A stretch of 5,340 bases of DNA from an uncultured Prevotella sp. GTDB taxonomy: Bacteria; Bacteroidota; Bacteroidia; Bacteroidales; Bacteroidaceae. The stretch is from NCBI GenBank assembly GCA_937889855.1, contig CALBYK010000334.1, forward strand, positions 1 through 5,340, read 5' to 3'. Shown here in pieces: positions 1 to 5,340 of this stretch; position 1 is the stretch's first letter, and every line of letters starts with the position of its first letter. The notes under the pieces are model-generated. The model was not told where the DNA came from. It saw nothing but the letters and a program-made list of their open reading frames with translations, and searched no databases. The position numbers and the translations under genes were made by a program.

Positions 1-1
1 G

Positions 2-1138
2 CTCTGCATACCATTTGCCTTGCGTCCGATATTAGAGATAGCCGTGACATACTTCCGTGGAACCAACAAGGTGTGGATTCTGTCTGCTGAATTCATATCT
101 GCCTTGGCTCTATGGGCGATAGCCTTCACGCTGCCAACCAATTATTGGTTTCAAGGCACCATGTACTTTATGCCCATCATCGTAACGGTTGGAGTTTTAT
201 ATGACATTGCCACTGAGCGGTTCTACACAGACAACGAGTCAGCTAACAACCTTCACCACGACACCATGGCCAAGCTGTTCTTCTTCACCGCTATGTTGTT
301 TGGCATTGGAGTCGTTGTCATGATGGCAGGCAACATGGAAGTCATCACCCGGAATGTACGCTATTCATGGAGTTTTATTTTCTACCTTATGGCAGGCATT
401 GAGTTTCTTCTTTGGTTGTGGCACAGCATTTTTCTTCCAGGCAAAAATTACCTTCCATTGATAAATAAGGATATATTCGGGCTCGATTTCAAAGAATGCC
501 GCACTGTACTGTACACCTCCACACATGGGCTTTGCAACCGCTCAATGCTTTGTTTCGTCATCATATTCGCCATACCTGAAGCGCTGATGCTGATGGTATC
601 GCCACTTTTCCTCATAGACGCTCCACACAACGGCGGACTTGGACTCGCTCCGCAAGAATTCGGTCTTGCATACGGCACAATAGGCATAATAGCTTTTTTT
701 TGCGGAAGAATGGCTGGAAACAGCCTAATACACAGGCATGGACTGCGCGGTTGGTTGCTGCCTATTACAGTGATGGCCATAGCTCATGGCTATACATTGT
801 TATATTTGAGTTACAACATCAACTCCTCGCTCAGCATGATTTGCCTTACCACACTGATAGCCAACATGACATCAGGTTTAGGCTACTCGGCATACGCAAG
901 TGTTGTCGGGCACTATGCTACGCTTGGCTCGGGAAGCGTGATGAGAAGAGCCATTGCCAAGGGCACGACATGCTGCACAATTATACTTATAGGGATGTTT
1001 GCCGGACTGCTGCAAATAAATATAGGCTACCGCCAGTTCTTTATCCTGTCAGTAGCCCTTTACACGTTGTCAGTTTTCAGCGCCATTGCTTATCTATACG
1101 CCACAAGGCACAAAAAACAGGCGTTGTCAGCAGATTAG
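2..1138 (+). CDS. MFS transporter, AmpG-like, 5'-truncated by window edge
   Basis: This is a polytopic inner-membrane protein, probably a major facilitator superfamily transporter. The frame is open from base 2. The first possible start is a TTG at 20, but residues before it (LCIPFA) read on smoothly, so the true start is outside the window. Counting from that TTG, about ten hydrophobic segments are visible, near residues 18-38, 48-66, 84-103, 114-139, 176-199, 214-233, 244-265, 270-296, 315-333 and 338-361. A long hydrophilic loop (about 140-175) follows the fourth. That fits a 12-segment MFS protein lacking its first two helices, the loop being the usual central one. A GRMAGN...RHGLRG stretch (229-244) resembles the MFS loop motif between paired helices, and the preceding SPLFLIDAPHNGGLGL region recalls Bacteroidota AmpG-like (PAT-type) MFS proteins. 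The substrate cannot be told; AmpG itself imports muropeptides, but that should not be assumed here. The stop codon overlaps that of the convergent aguB. Confidence 0.8.
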   Translation, partial: LCIPFALRPILEIAVTYFRGTNKVWILSAEFISALALWAIAFTLPTNYWFQGTMYFMPIIVTVGVLYDIATERFYTDNESANNLHHDTMAKLFFFTAMLFGIGVVVMMAGNMEVITRNVRYSWSFIFYLMAGIEFLLWLWHSIFLPGKNYLPLINKDIFGLDFKECRTVLYTSTHGLCNRSMLCFVIIFAIPEALMLMVSPLFLIDAPHNGGLGLAPQEFGLAYGTIGIIAFFCGRMAGNSLIHRHGLRGWLLPITVMAIAHGYTLLYLSYNINSSLSMICLTTLIANMTSGLGYSAYASVVGHYATLGSGSVMRRAIAKGTTCCTIILIGMFAGLLQINIGYRQFFILSVALYTLSVFSAIAYLYATRHKKQALSAD

Positions 1139-2019
1139 TCGATGAAGCGCTTCACGATGTCGCCATATTCGTCTATACGGCGGTCCCGAAGGAACGGCCA
1201 CCAGCGGCGCACATCCTCACTGTGGGCAAGGTCAACCTCGGCAATGATGCTCTCCTCTTCATCGGAAGAAGAACGGTAGAGCATCTCGCCCTGCGGACCG
1301 ACAACCATCGACGAGCCCCAAAATTCTATTCCCTCTGTCTGTCCGCTCGGGTCGGGCTCGAATCCCACACGGTTCACAGACACTACCGGCAAACCGTTAG
1401 CCACGGCATGTCCCCGTTGCACTGTAGTCCAAGCCTCACGCTGTCGCTGCTGCTCGTCATCGGTGTCATTTGCGGCATAGCCAATGGCAGTGGGATAGAT
1501 TAGTATCTCGGCTCCCTGCAGAGCCATAAGCCGTGCAGCCTCCGGATACCACTGGTCCCAGCAGACGAGCACACCAAGCTTGCCCACACTTGTCTGTATG
1601 GGGTGGAAGCCAAGGTCGCCGGGCGTAAAATAGAACTTCTCATAGTATGCCGGGTCGTCGGGTATATGCATCTTGCGGTACTTGCCGGCAATAGAGCCGT
1701 CACTGTCTATAACAACTGCCGTATTGTGATACAGCCCAGGGGCACGACGCTCAAACAGCGACGTGACTATCACAACGCCACACTCCTTTGCAACAGCACC
1801 GAAAAAATCGGTTGACGGGCCTGGGATAGGCTCAGCCAAATCGAAATTGTCTACATCCTCTACTTGGCAGAAGTAGAGCGAGTTGTGAAGTTCCTGTAAC
1901 ACCACGAGTTGAGCCCCACGCTCTGCCAAGTCCTTTATACCCTCGGCAAGTCGCAGGATGTTTGTCTTTGTGTCAGCAACATTATGCTGCTGAAGATAGC
2001 CTATTTTCAAATGTCTCAT
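1135..2019 (-). CDS. aguB: N-carbamoylputrescine amidase (nitrilase superfamily)
   Basis: This cytoplasmic carbon-nitrogen hydrolase most likely converts N-carbamoylputrescine to putrescine, CO2 and ammonia, the last step of the agmatine route to putrescine. At 294 residues it has the full family length. The nitrilase Glu-Lys-Cys triad is visible: E43 in VVLQELHNSLYF, K116 in GKYRKMHIPDD and C153 in GVLVCWDQWYPEAAR. The QELHNSLYF and CWDQWYPEAARLMALQGAEILIYPTAIG segments are characteristic of the AguB subgroup rather than of nitrilases or omega-amidases. The agmatine deiminase gene on the same strand supports the assignment. The ATG at 2019-2017 is preceded by an AAAAGGAA tract (2037-2030) with 10 nt between tract and start, and the protein begins with the expected MRHLKIGYLQQ beta-strand. 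It is the last gene of the minus-strand group and overlaps the convergent MFS gene by 4 bp at its stop. A candidate promoter lies just upstream. Confidence 0.93.
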   Translation of the reverse strand: MRHLKIGYLQQHNVADTKTNILRLAEGIKDLAERGAQLVVLQELHNSLYFCQVEDVDNFDLAEPIPGPSTDFFGAVAKECGVVIVTSLFERRAPGLYHNTAVVIDSDGSIAGKYRKMHIPDDPAYYEKFYFTPGDLGFHPIQTSVGKLGVLVCWDQWYPEAARLMALQGAEILIYPTAIGYAANDTDDEQQRQREAWTTVQRGHAVANGLPVVSVNRVGFEPDPSGQTEGIEFWGSSMVVGPQGEMLYRSSSDEEESIIAEVDLAHSEDVRRWWPFLRDRRIDEYGDIVKRFID

Positions 2020-2029
2020 TGATTTATTG

Positions 2030-2037
2030 TTCCTTTT
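2030..2037 (-). promoter_or_regulatory. Purine-rich ribosome-binding tract of aguB
   Basis: The minus strand reads AAAAGGAA, ending 10 nt before the aguB ATG. It is a partial Shine-Dalgarno match at a slightly long spacing. It supports the ATG at 2019 as the start. Shine-Dalgarno pairing is known to matter little in Bacteroidota, where an A-rich leader is often enough. Confidence 0.45.
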
Positions 2038-2041
2038 ATCT

Positions 2042-2073
2042 CAAATTTATACCACGATAAGTAAAAGCTCATA
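2042..2073 (-). promoter_or_regulatory. Candidate Bacteroidota promoter for aguB
   Basis: On the minus strand, TAAATTTG (2049-2042) matches the Bacteroides -7 consensus TAnnTTTG exactly. Twenty nucleotides upstream, TATG (2073-2070) matches three of four bases of the -33 element TTTG, and the spacing agrees with the known 19-21 nt. Transcription would begin around 2035, giving a leader of only about 15-20 nt before the aguB ATG. The 83-bp gap containing it is the widest between the minus-strand genes and is very AT-rich. The match is suggestive only, because short AT-rich motifs arise often by chance in such DNA. Confidence 0.33.
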
Positions 2074-2102
2074 TACAATATTCACACTCAATCACCCAAG
2101 CC

Positions 2103-2900
2103 TTAAACTCTCAGCTGCCAAAACGCCACGGCTGCCGCTGCCGCTACATTCAAGGAGTCGACTCCATGCGACATCGGTATACGCACCACATAATCAGCAT
2201 CATCAATGGTTGCCTGAGGCAGTCCGTCACCCTCATTGCCCATGACGATGGCAAGACGGGGTTCAGCAACAAGTCGTGGGTCATCTAAAGACACAGAATT
2301 GTCGGTCAGCGCCATGGCAGCCGTACTGAACCCTATATCTCCAAGACTATGGAGCGGCTCGTCCATCCATGCCCACGGAATGGAGAACACAGCTCCCATA
2401 GACACCCGCACAGAGCGGCGTGTCAACGGGTCACACGACGTGCGGGTGAGCAATATGGCATCAATTCCGAGCGCAGAGGCAGAACGGAATATAGCCCCGA
2501 CATTGGTTGAGTCGACAACTCCGTCTATCACCACCACGCGACGCGCGCCACGGCATGCCTCCTCAACACTCAGCTCTTTGGGGCGGCGCATGGCACACAG
2601 GACACCGCGAGTGAGCACGTAGCCTGTGAGTGTGGCAAGCGTCTCCCGGCTGCCGGTGTATACCGGCATGTCACCGCATCGACTTATTATCTCAGCTGCA
2701 TCACCCTCCACATGCCGTCGCTCGCAGAGCAGCGATATAGGCTCATAACCTGCGTCAAGCGCACGAGTTATGACTTTGGGGCTTTCCACTATGAAAATTC
2801 CGCTGTCGTGACCACATTGCCGGCGAAGTTGCTTCTCGGTCAGCCGGCTAAACACTTCTACTTCAGGTTGATCCAGCGACGTTATTTCTATGATTGGCAT
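2103..2900 (-). CDS. SpoU/TrmH-family RNA 2'-O-ribose methyltransferase
   Basis: This is a SPOUT-class RNA methyltransferase that transfers a methyl group from S-adenosylmethionine to a ribose 2'-OH of rRNA or tRNA in the cytoplasm. The 265 residues have two parts. An N-terminal substrate-binding-like domain spans about 17-107, with GIFIVESPKVITRALDAG at 34-51. The C-terminal trefoil-knot SpoU domain spans about 121-263. All three SpoU motifs are present: motif 1 DGVVDSTNVGAIFRSA (126-141, with conserved N133 and catalytic R139), motif 2 VMGNEGDGL (219-227) and motif 3 IPMSHGVDSLNVAAAAAV (241-258). The layout resembles RlmB and related 23S rRNA enzymes, but the exact target nucleotide cannot be read from sequence. 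The ATG at 2900 is the only usable start: upstream in frame come GGA, AAA, ATA, GAC, AAA and then a TAA (2918-2916). The fucosidase stop lies 40 bp upstream with no promoter-like motif between, so the two genes are probably co-transcribed. Confidence 0.92.
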   Translation of the reverse strand: MPIIEITSLDQPEVEVFSRLTEKQLRRQCGHDSGIFIVESPKVITRALDAGYEPISLLCERRHVEGDAAEIISRCGDMPVYTGSRETLATLTGYVLTRGVLCAMRRPKELSVEEACRGARRVVVIDGVVDSTNVGAIFRSASALGIDAILLTRTSCDPLTRRSVRVSMGAVFSIPWAWMDEPLHSLGDIGFSTAAMALTDNSVSLDDPRLVAEPRLAIVMGNEGDGLPQATIDDADYVVRIPMSHGVDSLNVAAAAAVAFWQLRV

Positions 2901-2940
2901 TCCTTTTATGTCTTTTTATATTGACTTGCGGTCACGGTTT

Positions 2941-4353
2941 TTACTTTATCTCAATAGCCACGCTCTCTTGCTTCATTCCGGCAGGCAGCGTGACAGTGAC
3001 ATGTCCGTCCTTGCTCTTCTTGAATTTCAAATTCTTGCCATTTGCAAGCAGTCTTACCGACTTCCTTGGCACATTGCCAGTCCACTCTATAGTTGCAGGA
3101 AGCTGCTGCTTGTCGGGCAAAGCATAGATGGCGTATGTTGTCTTGTGATCCTTTGACGACGTGAACCACACATTACCGTCATGGTACACCTTGGCGTTAC
3201 GCGTGTTGTATATTGCCTTGCCGTTCTTGCGAAGCCATTCGCCCACCACATGCAGACGGTCAGCCACAGCTTTGTCGAACTGTCCGTAGCGGTCAGGGCC
3301 TATACCAAGCACAAAGCATCCGCCTTTAGCCGTTATCTCAGCAAGCGTGTTTATTATCCACTGTGCCGACTTATAAGGAGCGTCAGGCGTCCATCCCCAA
3401 TCCCACGACAGTGTGATACAACTCTCCCACGGATAATTCAGCTGGTGGTCTGGAATGCCACGCTCAGGAGTCTGGTAATTTTCGTTACGTCCACGGATTG
3501 CGCGGTCTACTGAGATGAGTCCAGGATTGCGCTTGCGTGCCTCAACAAGTATACTGTCAAGGTTGATGTCATCACCCGAAATCCATCCGCCGTCAAGCCA
3601 AAGAATATCAAGCTTGCCGTAATTGGACGTAAGTTCACCAAGCTGGTTCTGCGTGAATTTCTGATAGTTACGCCACCATTGCGGATGGCGTTCCTTCTTG
3701 TAGTTTATCTGTCGCGTGGCAGTGGCATACTCAGGATTCCAAAACCACTCGCAGTGCCAATCGGGCTTTGAGAAGTAGCAGCCAATCATGAAATTTTTCT
3801 TGCGGAACGCGTCAAACACATAGCGTGCTATGTCGCGCTTTGGGTTATTTTTGAAGTCAGGTGAGTTGGCTATGCTAAAGTCAGTGTACTTCGAGTCGTA
3901 CATACAGAAACCGTCATGGTGTTTTGTCGTGAAAATCATATACTTCATTCCTGCATCATACATCATGTCTGCCCACTGCTCAGGATTGAACCTCGATGGG
4001 TTGAACTGCTTACTTAGTCCCCAATACCACTTCTTATAGTCGTCGTATGGAAGGTTTTGCTTGCGCGATATCCAGTCGACATCCTCAGAACATATGCTCC
4101 ATGACTCAACTATTCCTGGTATGCTGTAAAGCCCCCAATGCATCAGGACACCAAATTTAAGATCCTGCCAATTGTCAAGCTTGGTAAGCACCTGCTGGTC
4201 TGTAGGCCATACGTAGCCATCCTCTGACGACTGTTCATGGACAAAACCCTGCACCTGTTCCTGTGCCGCCACATCTGAGGCCGACATCATGAAAAACATT
4301 GACGCAAGGGCAAATGCCGAAATTGAAGATTTCCTTAACTGTTTCAGTTTCAT
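2941..4353 (-). CDS. Secreted alpha-L-fucosidase, GH29
   Basis: This glycoside hydrolase should remove alpha-linked L-fucose from glycans by a retaining mechanism, outside the cytoplasm. A Sec signal peptide is clear: basic KLKQLRK, a hydrophobic core at about 11-24, and probable signal peptidase I cleavage after V-A-A at residue 30. There is no lipobox cysteine, so periplasmic or secreted is more likely than lipoprotein. The GH29 catalytic barrel spans roughly 55-380, with FGVLMHWGLYS (67-77), the substrate-binding TKHHDGF (143-149) and LWLDGGW (251-257), where D254 fits the nucleophile. The acid/base residue varies in GH29; E297 (in YQTPE) and E310 (in PWESC) are candidates. The region at 343-355 reads KGGCFVLGIGPDR, where many members have a NIGP-type motif. 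A small beta-rich C-terminal domain follows (about 386-470). The length of 470 is normal. There is no clear Shine-Dalgarno sequence; the leader is A/T-rich. It lies between aguA (50 bp gap) and the methyltransferase gene (40 bp gap), with no susC/susD or other glycan genes in view. Confidence 0.93.
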   Translation of the reverse strand: MKLKQLRKSSISAFALASMFFMMSASDVAAQEQVQGFVHEQSSEDGYVWPTDQQVLTKLDNWQDLKFGVLMHWGLYSIPGIVESWSICSEDVDWISRKQNLPYDDYKKWYWGLSKQFNPSRFNPEQWADMMYDAGMKYMIFTTKHHDGFCMYDSKYTDFSIANSPDFKNNPKRDIARYVFDAFRKKNFMIGCYFSKPDWHCEWFWNPEYATATRQINYKKERHPQWWRNYQKFTQNQLGELTSNYGKLDILWLDGGWISGDDINLDSILVEARKRNPGLISVDRAIRGRNENYQTPERGIPDHQLNYPWESCITLSWDWGWTPDAPYKSAQWIINTLAEITAKGGCFVLGIGPDRYGQFDKAVADRLHVVGEWLRKNGKAIYNTRNAKVYHDGNVWFTSSKDHKTTYAIYALPDKQQLPATIEWTGNVPRKSVRLLANGKNLKFKKSKDGHVTVTLPAGMKQESVAIEIK

Positions 4354-4403
4354 ATTACGCTTATATTAGTTTTTCATCTATAAAACTTATAATGTATAGC
4401 CTC
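4354..4403 (-). other. aguA-fucosidase intergenic spacer, AT-rich
   Basis: This 50-bp spacer is the leader of the fucosidase gene. It is strongly AT-rich and contains TAAGTTTT (4389-4382), a seven-of-eight match to the Bacteroides -7 element TAnnTTTG, but no TTTG-like element 19-21 nt upstream. A short CTATA...TATAG inverted repeat (4378-4399) has a 12-nt loop and no GC-rich stem, so it is not a credible terminator. Read-through from aguA is therefore possible, and a separate weak promoter cannot be excluded. Confidence 0.4.
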
Positions 4404-5340
4404 CTACATTACTTCTGGATACTGCATCGTCAGGCAATGTATAGAACCATGCTGGCGCACTATGACGCGCGAGTCGACACCTATGATGTCATAGCCAGGG
4501 AAAGCCTCAGCCACAACACTTAATGCCTGCGCGTCGTTTGACTCCTGCGCATAGGTAGGCACTATAACGGCACCGTTCAGGATAAGGAAATTGGCGTATG
4601 TGGCAGGCAGGCGTTCACCGTCGGCATATATGGCTTCTGGCATGGGTAGCTTGAGCAAGCGATAGGGCTTGCCGTCGGCATCGGCAACATGTCCAAGCTG
4701 GTTCTCAAGAGCCTTCAGGTCGGCATACTGCGGATCGGTGTCGTCATCGCATCCCACATATAAAAGGGTATTGTCGGGACACACGCGCACGATTGTATCA
4801 ATATGCCCATCGGTGTCGTCGCCAATGAGCTGACCGTGGTCGAGCCACACAATCTTGCGGGCACACAGGCGGTCCTTGAGCACTTGCTCCACTTCCGCCT
4901 GCGACATTGGCTGGTTGCGGTGCGGAGCCATCAGACACATGCTCGTGGTGAGCACCGTGCCGCGTCCGTCGCTCTCTATAGAGCCGCCCTCAAGCACAAA
5001 GTCGTCATAATCGACGCGCTCGCCCCGGAACACACCTTTATCATATAACGTGCGGTTGATGATGTTGTCCTTGTCGGCAGCGAACTTCTCGCCCCATCCA
5101 TTGAAACGGAAATCGAGCAGGCGGCATTGAGCATTTCCACCAGACGAGTAAAGCGGACTTTCCACATCCGATTCAGGACAATCAGGCACGAGTGTTATAA
5201 AAGCATGGTCGCGAGCCCATGTGTCATTATTGTCACACTCATAGATGCTCACACGGTTCATCTCATCGTCACTAAGGCTCTCTGCAAGTTGTCCGTAGAC
5301 ACGCTCTGGGAATTTCGCGGCTACAACAAGCCGTTCGTAT
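4404..5340 (-). CDS. aguA: Agmatine deiminase, N-terminus beyond window edge
   Basis: This cytoplasmic enzyme hydrolyses agmatine to N-carbamoylputrescine and ammonia and belongs to the PAD_porph/agmatine deiminase family of the guanidine-modifying superfamily. An ATG occurs at 5261, but the frame stays open to the right edge and encodes a plausible continuation (YERLVVAAKFPERVYGQLAE...), so it is taken as partial; 311 residues are visible. Families of this type run about 340-370 residues, so some 40-60 are missing. Numbering from the ATG at 5261, signature segments are NDTWARDHAF (12-21), FNGWGEKF (53-60), LEGGSIESDG (90-99), DDTDGHIDTIVRV (148-160) and the C-terminal HGSIHCLTMQYP (271-282), where C276 (codon 4436-4434) is the catalytic cysteine and H153 and D155 are likely active-site residues. 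Peptidylarginine deiminases of Porphyromonas type share the fold, but the lack of extra domains, the compact length and the nearby aguB favour agmatine as substrate. The next gene in the same direction is the fucosidase, 50 bp downstream. Confidence 0.93.
   Translation of the reverse strand, partial: YERLVVAAKFPERVYGQLAESLSDDEMNRVSIYECDNNDTWARDHAFITLVPDCPESDVESPLYSSGGNAQCRLLDFRFNGWGEKFAADKDNIINRTLYDKGVFRGERVDYDDFVLEGGSIESDGRGTVLTTSMCLMAPHRNQPMSQAEVEQVLKDRLCARKIVWLDHGQLIGDDTDGHIDTIVRVCPDNTLLYVGCDDDTDPQYADLKALENQLGHVADADGKPYRLLKLPMPEAIYADGERLPATYANFLILNGAVIVPTYAQESNDAQALSVVAEAFPGYDIIGVDSRVIVRQHGSIHCLTMQYPEVM

Noticed and set aside
700..1503. Long 267-codon open frame on the plus strand crossing the MFS-aguB junction
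   Set aside because: It overlaps two strongly supported genes in other frames, has a composition rich in His, Arg and Cys with no recognisable domain, and is best explained as a shadow frame.
2131..2145. GCTGCCGCTGCCGCT triplet-like repeat as a microsatellite
   Set aside because: It is the alanine run in methyltransferase motif 3, a position where the family favours small residues; ordinary coding sequence.
2154..2165. Perfect 12-bp palindrome GGAGTCGACTCC as an operator or recombination site
   Set aside because: It encodes the conserved GVDS part of SpoU motif 3. GTCGAC also recurs elsewhere (2158, 2511, 4075, 4474), so the core looks like a common hexamer here.
2236..2622. 128-codon plus-strand open frame opposite the methyltransferase gene
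   Set aside because: It lies wholly antisense to conserved SpoU motifs and shows a low-complexity Ser/Thr/Arg-rich translation with no family resemblance.
2901..2940. Promoter for the methyltransferase gene in the 40-bp gap after the fucosidase
   Set aside because: No TAnnTTTG-like element is present on the minus strand there; co-transcription with the fucosidase gene is simpler.
4378..4399. CTATA/TATAG inverted repeat as a terminator between aguA and the fucosidase gene
   Set aside because: Only 5 bp arms of pure A/T apart from the outer C-G pair, with a 12-nt loop and no following U-tract in the right place; too weak.
4400..4405. Perfect AGGAGG on the minus strand, overlapping the end of aguA, as a ribosome-binding site for the fucosidase
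   Set aside because: It lies 46 nt before the fucosidase ATG, far beyond working distance. The nearest ATG after it (4377-4375) opens only a three-codon frame (ATG AAA AAC TAA).

Overview
The window looks like ordinary chromosomal DNA from a Bacteroidota gut commensal, most likely order Bacteroidales and possibly a Muribaculaceae-type genome. This is inferred from protein style (secreted GH29 fucosidase, paired agmatine deiminase and N-carbamoylputrescine amidase, AmpG-like MFS protein), moderate GC, AT-rich leaders with few classical Shine-Dalgarno sites, and one TAnnTTTG-like promoter. No database search was possible, so the taxonomy is tentative.

Layout: bases 2-1138 (+) hold the C-terminal portion of an MFS transporter whose start lies left of the window. 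The other four genes are on the minus strand and are transcribed right to left: agmatine deiminase aguA (enters from the right edge, ends at 4404), a secreted GH29 alpha-L-fucosidase (4353-2941), a SpoU/TrmH-family RNA 2'-O-methyltransferase (2900-2103) and N-carbamoylputrescine amidase aguB (2019-1135). The gaps between them are 50, 40 and 83 bp. The MFS gene and aguB converge, and their stop codons overlap by 4 bp. There is no gene-free stretch longer than 83 bp.

Functionally, AguA and AguB catalyse consecutive steps, agmatine to N-carbamoylputrescine to putrescine, in the cytoplasm. The two genes between them, a periplasmic or exported fucosidase and an RNA methyltransferase, have no obvious role in polyamine synthesis. 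The fucosidase sits away from any susC/susD genes visible here. The 83-bp gap before aguB carries a candidate promoter, so aguB may be expressed independently.

I found no RNA gene, CRISPR array, insertion sequence, integrase, phage gene or convincing intrinsic terminator, and nothing that amounts to a new biological system. The points worth a second look are the split agu pair, the orphan fucosidase, the stop-codon overlap and the unusual translation start of the methyltransferase gene.
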